Assembly (NCBI GenBank): GCA_029253805.1
Contig: JAQWYU010000070.1
Location: 1-21,588, forward strand
Direction of reading: 5' to 3'
Length of the DNA: 21,588 bases
Source: Flavobacteriaceae bacterium
GTDB lineage: Bacteria; Bacteroidota; Bacteroidia; Flavobacteriales; Flavobacteriaceae
Shown: one piece after another, positions 8,871-18,200 of the stretch
Position numbering within the stretch: the first letter of the stretch is position 1
Layout: the number at the start of each line of letters is the position of its first letter
Notes under the pieces: model-generated
Databases searched by the model: none
Told to the model about the DNA's origin: nothing
Seen by the model: only the letters and a program-made list of their open reading frames with translations
Translations under genes and position numbers: made by a program

Positions 8871-11717
8871 TTAATGTGCTTCTAGCCAATTAGTTCCCAT
8901 GTCCATTTCGATATCCAAAGGAACGCTTAGTTTGTAGGCATTTTCCATTTCTTGTTTTATCAACTTCTTCATGCTTGCTAATTCTGGCTTATAAACATCA
9001 AAGACTAATTCATCGTGAACTTGCAATAGCATTTTTGTTTTAAATCCCCCTTGCTTTAGTTTATTGTAAATGTTAATCATTGCAATTTTTATAATATCAG
9101 CTGCACTCCCTTGAATTGGTGCGTTAACGGCATTTCGTTCTGCCGCTCCTCTTACAATAGCATTACGAGAATTGATATCCTTAAGATAACGGCGTCGGTT
9201 AGACAGTGTTGTCACATAACCATGATCCCTAGCGAAATCCACTTGAGAGCTCATATATTTTCGAAGCTTGGGATAGGTTTCATAATATGTTTCAATTAAT
9301 TCTTTAGCTTCTGAACGACTTAAGTCTGTTTGATTACTTAGACCAAAAGCAGATACTCCGTAAATAATTCCAAAGTTTACAGTCTTAGCATTTCCACGCT
9401 GTTCCCTAGTCACTTCTTTTACTGGAACATCAAACACCTTACCAGCAGTGGAAGCATGAATATCCTCGCCATTTTTGAAAGCTTCGATCATGGTTTCTTC
9501 TTCGCTCATGGCAGCAATCACCCTTAGTTCTATTTGCGAGTAGTCAGCTGCTAGAAGCGTATATTCTTCACTTCTTGGGACAAATGCTTTTCTCACTTGA
9601 CGACCCCTTTCAGTTCGAATAGGAATATTTTGTAAGTTGGGATTATTACTGCTTAAGCGACCTGTAGCGGCAACCGTTTGCATGTATTCTGTGTGGATAT
9701 GTCCAGTGCTCTCTAAAACTTGTTCTGGGAGTGAATCCACATAGGTGCTTTTAAGCTTGGCTAGCCCTCTGTATTCTAAAATGTGCTGAATAATTGTGTG
9801 TTCCTTAGCCAGGTAGGACAATACATCTTCAGCTGTACTATATTGACCAGTTTTTGTTTTTTTTGGTTTGTCTACCAGCTTCAACTTTTCAAATAAAATT
9901 AGTCCTAATTGTTTGGGTGAGGCAATATTGAAGGTTTCTCCTGCAGCCTCATAAATTTTAGATTCAAGAGATGCGATGTCATTACTAAGCTCAATTGATA
10001 GAGATTTTAAGAACGCAGTATCTAATTTGATCCCTTCTAACTCCATCGATGCTAGTACTTTCACTAACGGAATTTCAATGTCATTAAACAACTTTAATGT
10101 TTCAGCATCTATTAATTCTTTTTTAAAATGACTTGCCAGCTGATAAGTGATATCTGCATCTTCAACAGCAAATTCTGTAAGCTTTTCAAGTGAAACATCC
10201 CGTATTGAAATTTGGTTTTTCCCTTTTTTCCCAATTAATTCTACAATAGAGATAGGAGTGTAATTCAAGTAGGTTTCTGCCAATACCTCCATGTCATGTC
10301 GCATATCAGCATTGATTAGATAATGCGCAATCATGGTGTCAAATAAAACTCCTTTAACATCAATTTTATATTTATGCAAAACTTTAATTTCGTATTTTAA
10401 ATTCTGTCCAATTTTTTCAATGGAAGTTGATTCAAAAAAAGGACGAAATAGTTCAATTAGTTGTTTAGCATCTTCAAAACTTTCAGGGAAAGGGATATAA
10501 AACCCTTTATGTGCTTCCCATGAAAAAGATATACCAACGAGCTCTGCTTTAAGTGGATTTAAGTCTGTAGTTTCAGTATAAAAACAAACGGACGGTTGTG
10601 CCATTAGTTGTTTTATAAATAGCTTTAAGCCCAGTTCTCCAGTCACATTTTGGTAAAAGTGAACTGTAGAACTAGCTGTTTCTCTACCGTAGTTTTGAGG
10701 CGATAAAGACGTTTCGGCTTCACCGCCACCAAATAAAGAAAACTGTCCAGCTCCTGCTTGGGGTGTCTTAATTGCAATACTTTTTTTCGGCATTGGAGCT
10801 AACGGTTCAATTGAGGGGCTCGCTTCCAGTTTTTTGATTGCAAATGTTTTATTGAAGTTGTCAATTAGACGTCTGAATTCCAGGTCTTGAAAAATTGCCT
10901 CAACCTTCTCAGAATTTGGAGCTTTAAGTTCACAGCTTTTAGCATTAAATTCTATGGGAACATCCAGCAATATTGTGGCTAGTCTTTTAGATAAGAGTCC
11001 AAGCTCGGCATTGGCTTCTATTTTTTCTTTCATTTTGCCTTTTAGCTCATGAGTGTTGGCTAAAAGATTCTCCATGCTCCCGTATTGAGCAATTAATTTT
11101 TTTGCAGTTTTATCGCCCACACCTGGAAGTCCCGGTATATTATCAGAAGCATCTCCTTTCATCCCAAGAAAGTCGATAACTTGCAGTGGGTTTTCAATTT
11201 CAAATTTTTGTTTTATTTCGTCAACCCCCCAAGTTTCATATCCGCCCCCAAACACAGGTCGGTACATGAAAATGTTGTCACTAACCAGCTGTGCAAAATC
11301 TTTATCGGGTGTAACCATAAAAGTTTTAAAACCTTCTTTCTCAGCTTTTTTTGCAAGAGTTCCAATAATGTCATCTGCCTCAAATCCCGCTTTGACAATT
11401 GCAGGGATATTCATGGCTTCTAGAATTCTATATATGTAGGGCACCGCAAGCTTAATTCCTTCTGGAGTTGCATCCCTATTTGCTTTATATTCCTTAAATA
11501 TCTCAACACGATCCTTGCTACCACCTTTATCAAAACATACCGCGATGTGGTCGGGACGTTCTCTTTTTATAACATCCAATAATGAGTTAGTAAAACCAAG
11601 TATTGCTGAGGTATCAAGCCCCTTTGAATTAATTCTTGGATTCTTAATAAACGCATAATATCCTCTAAAAATCAAAGCATAAGCATCTAATAGAAATAAG
11701 CGTTTTTGTTCAGCCAT
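8871..11717 (-). CDS. polA: DNA polymerase I with 5'-3' exonuclease; proofreading site looks degenerate
   Basis: Okazaki-fragment processing and repair polymerase. The N-terminal 5'-3' exonuclease domain (about 1-290) keeps FEADDIIGTLA, TPDKDFAQLV and MKGDASDNIPGLPGVGDKTAKK. A Pro/Ala/Gly-rich linker follows (about 300-345). The polymerase domain has motif A (DYSQIELR, Asp725), the O-helix (AKTVNFGIIYG) and motif C (QVHDELVF, Asp902), so polymerisation should be intact. The 3'-5' exonuclease-like domain (about 355-540) departs from E. coli at canonical residues: Tyr380 for Asp355, Glu443 for Asp424 and Phe516 for Tyr497, while Glu382 and Asp520 are kept. Spacing from the second to the third motif is the same as in E. 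coli (73 residues). The 948-aa length is normal. It lies 56 bases behind the interrupted permease and may be read from that promoter; I see no separate promoter. Confidence 0.96.
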   Translation of the reverse strand: MAEQKRLFLLDAYALIFRGYYAFIKNPRINSKGLDTSAILGFTNSLLDVIKRERPDHIAVCFDKGGSKDRVEIFKEYKANRDATPEGIKLAVPYIYRILEAMNIPAIVKAGFEADDIIGTLAKKAEKEGFKTFMVTPDKDFAQLVSDNIFMYRPVFGGGYETWGVDEIKQKFEIENPLQVIDFLGMKGDASDNIPGLPGVGDKTAKKLIAQYGSMENLLANTHELKGKMKEKIEANAELGLLSKRLATILLDVPIEFNAKSCELKAPNSEKVEAIFQDLEFRRLIDNFNKTFAIKKLEASPSIEPLAPMPKKSIAIKTPQAGAGQFSLFGGGEAETSLSPQNYGRETASSTVHFYQNVTGELGLKLFIKQLMAQPSVCFYTETTDLNPLKAELVGISFSWEAHKGFYIPFPESFEDAKQLIELFRPFFESTSIEKIGQNLKYEIKVLHKYKIDVKGVLFDTMIAHYLINADMRHDMEVLAETYLNYTPISIVELIGKKGKNQISIRDVSLEKLTEFAVEDADITYQLASHFKKELIDAETLKLFNDIEIPLVKVLASMELEGIKLDTAFLKSLSIELSNDIASLESKIYEAAGETFNIASPKQLGLILFEKLKLVDKPKKTKTGQYSTAEDVLSYLAKEHTIIQHILEYRGLAKLKSTYVDSLPEQVLESTGHIHTEYMQTVAATGRLSSNNPNLQNIPIRTERGRQVRKAFVPRSEEYTLLAADYSQIELRVIAAMSEEETMIEAFKNGEDIHASTAGKVFDVPVKEVTREQRGNAKTVNFGIIYGVSAFGLSNQTDLSRSEAKELIETYYETYPKLRKYMSSQVDFARDHGYVTTLSNRRRYLKDINSRNAIVRGAAERNAVNAPIQGSAADIIKIAMINIYNKLKQGGFKTKMLLQVHDELVFDVYKPELASMKKLIKQEMENAYKLSVPLDIEMDMGTNWLEAH

Positions 11718-11773
11718 TATTATGATTAGTTTCTCTTTTTATTGTTTGAAGATTTTAAGAAAGCTTTTTAGTA

Positions 11774-13453
11774 CTAATTTGTTTTATCAAAAGAAATCCC
11801 TTGTGCTTTTAATACACTTTTTGTTTTGTAGGCATAAAATGATAAATATATGAAACAAATAACAGCTATCCAGTAAGAGGATTGTATGCTAAAAATATCT
11901 GCTAACTTTCCTTGAAGCGGTGGGATTATAGCACCTCCTAAGATCATCATAATCAAAAATGCAGAGCCTTGAGAGGTATATTTTCCTAGTCCAGATTTAC
12001 TTTAAGTAAAAATACACGGCCACATGATAGAGCAAAATAAACCACCAGAGAGTAATGCATACAAAGCCAATTGGCCTGAGGCAAAAACCCCAATAACCAT
12101 TCCGAAAATTCCTAACATACTAAATATTTTTAATGTTGTAATAGGGTTGTCTTTTGCTAGGAAAAATCCACCAATTTGTATGGCTACACAAACACCAAAT
12201 AATAAGATTTCTGTTGAGGAATACTTTCCAAAATTTACTAGTAAAATTACGCCAAAAGCAATGTAAGGTACAATAATTAGTAGCAACTTTTTAAGCCCTT
12301 TACTTGGACTAAAAACTGTTATAGCACCTACCCAACGCCCGATCATCATCCCTCCCCAATATAGAGAAATGAATGGTGCAATTTCTGCATCATTCATTAC
12401 TTTTAGCCCCAATGGGTTTAGGTTGTTAACTTTATCAACAACAGATTTTAATAGTTCACCAAGATTACTTTGTATAGTGACCTCTACTCCGACATAAGTA
12501 AATATAGCCAGCATACCTAAAACTAGCTGTGGGTATTTCATAGCACCCCATCCTTCAGGAGATTTTGTAGCTCGAGTGTTAGCAAAAAATACACTTAAAA
12601 TCACCGCAAATAAAGCTACTAAGAGTAAGTAAAGCCGTTTATTTTCAATGGCTTCAGTCGCTGCCGCTCCGTTTGCATATGTATTAAAAATCAATCCAAA
12701 ACAGACAACAATAACAACAGTTAAAGCTATTAGTATATTTTTAGCTTTATAAGCCGGTTCAAATAGCTCATCTGTCTTTGTATTAGGCAATTTTTTAGAA
12801 AAATGAAATAATGCCGCAGCCACTAAAAACAAAGCTCCCACTCCTAAGTAAAGCAATTGAACTGTTGTTAATTTTATCTCATTGTTTAAAATCATTTGAT
12901 TTAGTTCATCTCCTGAAAGCGGAGTAGATCCAAAAATTATCAAAGCAATAACAGTAGGTCCAATAGTTGCTCCAAATGAATTAACCCCTCCTGCAAGATT
13001 CAATCTTTGAGATCCTGTTTCTGGTTCTCCCAGTGCAATAGCAAATGGATTAGCTGCTGTTTGCTGAAGTGAAAACCCAAGTCCAACTATAAATAAGGCC
13101 AATAATACTAAATAGAATACCGAGCCATCTCCTTGCTGCGCACCGTCCACAAACGGGTACATTAATAATGCACCAAGAGCCGACACCAGCAAACCATAGA
13201 CAATTCCGTTTTTATAGCCCCAACTGTTTAGAATATCTTTTTTGACAGCACTTGACAGAACAAATAATAACAACGCTCCAAAATAGTAGGCGCCGTAAAA
13301 AGCAAAATCTACAAGTTGAGACTGAAATTGATCAATATTAAAATAGGTCTTACAAAATGGAATAAATACTCCATTCGAAGCTGCAATAAATCCCCAGAAA
13401 AAGAAAACGGTTACCAATGTGGTTAGCGCAGAGTTGTTGTTTTTAGTACTCAT
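11774..13453 (-). pseudogene. FHS-family sugar permease (FucP-like MFS) with in-frame premature stop
   Basis: Proton-linked sugar importer of the FHS branch of the major facilitator superfamily (fucose/glucose/galactose type). The N-terminus (VTVFFFWGFIAASNGVFIPF, then QSQLVDFAFYGAYYFGALL) is characteristic. The reading frame runs from ATG 13453 through most of the membrane helices and then meets TAA at 12002-12004, just after IMWPCIFT. The same frame continues for 75 sense codons to the real stop at 11774, encoding [20 protein letters not shown] and [24 protein letters not shown], which are the conserved last two helices of the family. A single T-to-A change of a TTA Leu codon would explain it. 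The 483-aa product lacks about two helices and is probably non-functional, although a truncated protein, a sequencing error or read-through cannot be excluded. The downstream part has an internal ATG run but no obvious own start signal. Confidence 0.85.
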
Positions 13454-13646
13454 TTTTTTATTATTAGTGTTTTTTATTTTAGCTAAACAATTCTTTTAAA
13501 ATGATTTGTTTGCCAACTTACGGATCGGTTTTGTAATAATCAGAAATATACTAAAAAAATACAAAACTAAAAGTATCGTTAAATAATAATATTAACTTAA
13601 TTATAATCTGTATTTGTATTATTTTTACAAATCGAAATAACGTAAT
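13454..13646. promoter_or_regulatory. Divergent intergenic region between sugar permease and phosphoesterase
   Basis: This 193-base AT-rich gap must hold promoters for both divergent genes. On the minus strand TAGTTTTG (13569-13562) fits the -7 element for the permease, with a roughly 100-base leader, but no TTG is well placed upstream. Close to the phosphoesterase ATG, ATTTGTA (13612-13618) and TACAAAT (13626-13632) form a 7-bp inverted repeat with a 7-base spacer, possibly an operator or only a chance AT palindrome. No small gene or RNA is apparent. Confidence 0.4.
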
Positions 13647-14879
13647 ATGATCCGAATTGTAATTTTTATATTCTTAATTATAGCATTAGACTTTTATGCT
13701 CTTCAAAGCTTCCGAAGTGTCATAAAAAATCCCTTTGTAACATACGGATACTTAATTATTTCAACTATAATATTTTCCAATTTAGTTTATCAGGTAATTA
13801 CTTTTGACAGAAGCTCAGTAAACAATCAAGGATTTTATTTGGCATTTGCATTGTTCGTTTTGGTTTATGTTCCAAAGCTAGTATTATTGATTTTTGTATT
13901 TGGAGAAGATATTTATAGAACTTTTGAGGCATTCTATAACTATTTTATTTCAAAACCTGACAACTCTTCTAGACTTTTTAGTTCTAGACGAAAGTTTATT
14001 GGACAACTTGCATTAGGATTGGCTTCTATTCCCTTTTTGTCCATATTGTATGGCATCACAAAAGGGAAATATAACTTTAAAGTTTTAAGGTATTCATTAT
14101 TTTTTGATGATTTACCTGAAGCATTTGAAGGATACCAGATTACACAAATAAGTGATATTCACAGTGGTAGTTTTGATAACAAAGAGAAAATTGAGTATGC
14201 TGTTAACCTAGTAAATGAACAAGAATCTGATGTTATTATGTTTACGGGAGATTTAGTAAATAGTAAATCAAAAGAAATGCAACCTTGGAAGTCAACTTTT
14301 TCTAAATTAAAAGCAGTCGATGGTATTTTTTCCGTTTTAGGAAATCATGATTATGGAGATTACACCCGCTGGTCTACGGAAAAAGATAAAGCTGATAATT
14401 TTCAAGAATTATTAGATATCCAAAAAGAAATGGGTTTTGATCTTTTAAGAAACGAAAGTCGATTTATTCAAAAAGAAAACGACCGTCTAGCTATTATCGG
14501 AGTTGAAAACTGGGGTAAGGATTTCAAACAGAAAGGCGATTTAGACCTAGCAACTTCTAATGTTAATCCAACGGATTTTAAAATATTACTCAGCCACGAT
14601 CCATCTCATTGGCAGTACGAAGTTGTTAAACACCCTGTTCATTACCAACTCACACTTAGCGGTCATACTCATGGAATGCAATTCGGAATCGAAATTCCTG
14701 GCGTGTTGAGATGGAGTCCTATAAAGTGGCGTTATAAGTACTGGGCTGGAATTTATAAAAAGGCTGGCCAGTTTATAAATGTTAACCGCGGATTTGGCTT
14801 TTTAGCTTTCCCAGGCCGTGTCGGAATATGGCCAGAAATTTCCGTTATAACGCTAAAAAAAGGGATAAGTAACACTTAA
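13647..14879 (+). CDS. Membrane-anchored calcineurin-like metallophosphoesterase (YkuE/YaeI type)
   Basis: Predicted dimetal phosphohydrolase attached to the membrane. The N-terminal part has about three hydrophobic helices (about 2-20, 32-52, 62-86). A fourth hydrophobic stretch (about 119-136) is preceded by SSRRKFIGQ (112-120), which resembles a twin-arginine signal. The catalytic domain follows with all metallophosphoesterase motifs: Asp170-x-His172 (SDIHSG), Gly-Asp202 (FTGDLVNS), GNHD with Asn233/His234, His317 (LLSHDP) and GHTHG with His340/His342. A periplasm-facing enzyme is likely. Relatives act on phospholipid headgroups or lipid A precursors, but the substrate here is not known. 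It stands alone on the plus strand with 107 bases before the next gene. Confidence 0.9.
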   Translation: MIRIVIFIFLIIALDFYALQSFRSVIKNPFVTYGYLIISTIIFSNLVYQVITFDRSSVNNQGFYLAFALFVLVYVPKLVLLIFVFGEDIYRTFEAFYNYFISKPDNSSRLFSSRRKFIGQLALGLASIPFLSILYGITKGKYNFKVLRYSLFFDDLPEAFEGYQITQISDIHSGSFDNKEKIEYAVNLVNEQESDVIMFTGDLVNSKSKEMQPWKSTFSKLKAVDGIFSVLGNHDYGDYTRWSTEKDKADNFQELLDIQKEMGFDLLRNESRFIQKENDRLAIIGVENWGKDFKQKGDLDLATSNVNPTDFKILLSHDPSHWQYEVVKHPVHYQLTLSGHTHGMQFGIEIPGVLRWSPIKWRYKYWAGIYKKAGQFINVNRGFGFLAFPGRVGIWPEISVITLKKGISNT

Positions 14880-14986
14880 ACGTCAGAAAACCTTATATTT
14901 ACCACAAATAAATCATTTATTATTATTGTGTTAACGAAGTTAATCTAATACTTCTCTTAACAATTGAAAAATAAAAATTTCAAGAT
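14880..14986 (+). promoter_or_regulatory. Upstream region of the thioredoxin-fold gene
   Basis: TATATTTA (14894-14901) is a one-mismatch form of the -7 element TAnnTTTG, but no TTG lies at the right distance. TTAACGAAGTTAA (14931-14943) is a small palindrome with 5-bp arms that would fall in the leader. No terminator hairpin for the phosphoesterase gene is visible. Weak evidence only. Confidence 0.25.
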
Positions 14987-15283
14987 ATGTCAAAATTTGG
15001 AGACTTAATAGACGTTGAAGTTCCTGTTTTATTCGAGTTTTTTACAGAGTGGAGTGATGAGTCTGAATCGATGCATGACGTGCTAAGAGATGTTGCTGCT
15101 GCCTTGGGAGACAAAGCACGAGTGATTAAAATTGATGTAGAAAAAAACCAAGACCTCGCGGAAGCACTTCGTATTAAGGGTTTACCAACCCTAATTATTT
15201 ACAAGTCAGGTGACATGAAATGGCGACAAAGCGGCGAACTTGATGCCAATACGATTATTGGCCGTATTCAAGAATTTATTTAA
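14987..15283 (+). CDS. Thioredoxin-fold protein lacking both active-site cysteines
   Basis: Small soluble cytoplasmic protein of 98 aa with the whole thioredoxin fold. The strand VPVLFEFFTEW is followed by WSDESESM (22-29), where classical thioredoxins have W-C-G-P-C-K-x-M. Both cysteine positions are Ser (Ser23 and Ser26). The cis-proline loop is kept (GLPTLIIYKSGD, Pro67), and IKIDVEKNQDLAEAL and RQSGELDANTII match thioredoxins in position. There is no cysteine anywhere in the protein, so it cannot do thiol-disulfide exchange. A binding, chaperone or scaffold role is possible but unproven. The ATG at 14987 gives a full domain. It converges with the DUF2723 gene across a 6-base gap. Confidence 0.88.
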   Translation: MSKFGDLIDVEVPVLFEFFTEWSDESESMHDVLRDVAAALGDKARVIKIDVEKNQDLAEALRIKGLPTLIIYKSGDMKWRQSGELDANTIIGRIQEFI

Positions 15284-15289
15284 CGGCTT

Positions 15290-18200
15290 TTAATTGCTTT
15301 GATCTAAAATATCTTCTTGCTGCAATTCTTTGCTTTCAGGATCTCCAGTAAATAGTCTTAGATAATCATTAAATTTACCCATCTCTTCTTTTATAAAGTC
15401 TTCAGTTTCATAAAAAGTTGTAATGTCGACTAAGCTTCTGTATCGCTCAATATCACTATATATTGTTTGTATGTATTTAGACTGATTTTTTTCTGAAAGG
15501 TCACTGTAATAGCTCAGACTTTCCTGGTACTTAATACTAACCTTCAGAAACAATTCTCGTGCTTTTTTTGGAGCCTTTAGCTCATAATATGCGCCAATGT
15601 AAGGCTCAAGAAGCGTGTAAAAACCAAACATATCTACAGGCATTTTTGTCATAGCTAAATCCGCAATTTGCTCAGCTTTTTCTAACTTACCTTCTTTAAT
15701 CAAAGCTTCAATGAGACGTGCTAAATTTCCGCGGTAAGTTAAACTATTTCTACGTGTTTCAACATCGTGATACATCTCTGGATCACCGTTATTTCCCCAA
15801 TCCCAATTTGTAACCATATTATACATTTTATCTGTATCAATTCGCCCCATATCAAAGGGGTTGTTTTTATCTACCGTAGTATTTATAGGAACTAGTTTAT
15901 AAACTAATCCATCTAACTGAAGGTAGTCTTTCATCCAAATATAATCTTCGTCTCCAAATGCACCACCTGTAAAGTAAATTGGCCGTTCCCAATTGTTATT
16001 AGCAATAATGTCCAGCATCATTAGGCGATTCTTGTAAAGTGCAGCACCTTTTATCTTAATATCAATGTGAGGAACGATTAAAGAAGAATCTTGAACTTTA
16101 ACAATACCGTTTTTTAAAACTGTTAATTTATCTACGGGAATTCTAATATTTTCTGTAGGTAAATAATTAGCATTCAGATCTTGGCTTCTTTGGCCACTGG
16201 TATCATACCCTTGCTGCTGGAGTACGTGTTTGTATTTAGTGCGCTCATCATCGCTTGTAATAAATCCTAAAAATTGATCAAGACTTAGTGTGTCTTTTGT
16301 GACAAGTTCTTTGATTATATAGTCGCGAGTACCCCACTTGTATTGTTCATGAGACAAACTAGACGGAATTGGAGCACTTTCGTAAGCTTTACGTTTCATT
16401 TGATCGATGTACCAATCCACGTTAAACAAGCTAGTACAAACTACTCGAACATCTCTACGAATGCCTTCAATTTCTTGAGCGTACCAAAGCGGGAAAGTAT
16501 CGTTATCCCCAATGGTAAAAATTATAGCATTAGGGTCACAGGATTCCAAATATTGTATTGCCATAGCATGAGCAGTCTTTCTTTTGGAACGATCGTGATC
16601 ATCCCAGTTTTGACTTGCTAAAATTCCTGGAACTGCGACTAAACAAACCAGACTAACTAGAGGTGCTAAAAGACTAGATTTTGAAAAATCACTAAATTTT
16701 TCATAGATCGCAAAGACTCCGAATCCAATCCAGAGCGCAAATACATAAAAGGATCCAACTAGTGAATAGTCGCGCTCGCGTGGCTCAAACGGTCGTACAT
16801 TAGTATATACTTGTATGGCAATTCCTGTAAATAGGAAAAACACTAACATGGTCCAAAATAGTTTTTTGTCCTTGTTAAAAAGAAAAAACAAGCCAATTAA
16901 CCCTAATAACAAGGGCAAGAAATAATAGGTATTTCTTGCCTTGTTGTTTCTAACGTCACTAGGCAGGTTTTCTTGTGACATTCCTAAAAAGTATTCGTCG
17001 AGACTGTCAAATCCACTGATCCAATTTCCATGAAGATCCATTTTTCCTTGAATATCGTCTTGACGACCCGTAAAATTCCACATAAAATATCTCCAATACA
17101 TATAACCAATTTGATAGTCAAAAAGGTAAAATATGTTTTTAATTAAAGACGGTTTTTCAACATCAATATACCGCCCATACTTTTTTAGAAAACTATGATA
17201 GTCTTGATAATCAACTTCACCATTTGCAACTGCACTCCTAAAATCATTAATAGCTGACCTTAATTCGTTTTGCATTTGATATTCAGTCTTAATTGAAAAG
17301 TCTAAAAACCCAGCATACATCATGTAGTTTTCAGCATGCTCTGAACTCCACATTCTTGGTAACAAAGAAGCGTGCCTAGAATTGTAATTTTGTAAACCGT
17401 TCTTGTAATCGTTTACAATTACATATTTACCAAGCGCTTCATCTTTTTCGTATTTTGGTTTGTCATCAACATAGGGATTGTTTTTATCTAGACCAGCGTA
17501 TTGGTCTGTAAATTGCGGCCCATAGAATAAGTGTGTTTTGGGATATTGTTCAAGATTGTAATAAGCTAATAACTCTCTAGCACTTGAAGGATTATTTTCA
17601 TTAACAGTTACGTTAGCATTTGCACGTATTGGCAGCATTATCCAGCAAGAAAATCCAATTATTATAAATGTAACACACAATAAAGCTGTATTTAAGTTGA
17701 CATAATTTTTTTTACGTGTGTATCGGATACCAAAAATTATAAAACCAACGAGCAGAAAAAAAGCAATGATAGACCCTGAATTAAAGGGGAGACCAACTGA
17801 GTTAATAAAAAAGATTTCTAAGACGCTAAAGTATCTAAGAATGTTAGGTGCCAATAGTTTAAATACAAACAATAAAATAGCGATCCCTGCAAGATTTGCC
17901 AAAATAAAATTCTTAATTGTAACTGTTCTATAGTTTTTGAAAAAGTAGATAAGACTAATTGCGGGAATGGTTAAAAGGCCCATGAAGTGAACCCCAAAAG
18001 AAAGCCCTACTACAAATGAAATAAGGATCAACCATTTATTACCTCTTGGGGAAAACATATCATTTCCCCAGCGCAGTCCTAAGTAAAATAAAACAGCCAT
18101 GATTAATGTGGCCATGGCATAGACTTCAGTTTCAACGGCATTAAACCAAAAAGAGTCTGTGAAAGCAAACGATAAGCTTCCAACAAACGCGGCTCCTAAA

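Noticed and set aside
11181-11423. Overlapping open frames on both strands inside polA
   Set aside because: They lie in shifted or antisense frames of the 5'-3' exonuclease/linker region and show no protein-like features or start signals; polA explains the sequence.
11774-11956. Separate small protein gene of 60 codons
   Set aside because: It is in the same frame as the sugar permease and encodes its conserved last two helices, so it is the tail of the interrupted gene.
13612-13632. ATTTGTA/TACAAAT palindrome upstream of the phosphoesterase gene as a firm operator
   Set aside because: Only A, T and one G/C pair per arm, in very AT-rich sequence and without a linked regulator; chance is a reasonable explanation.
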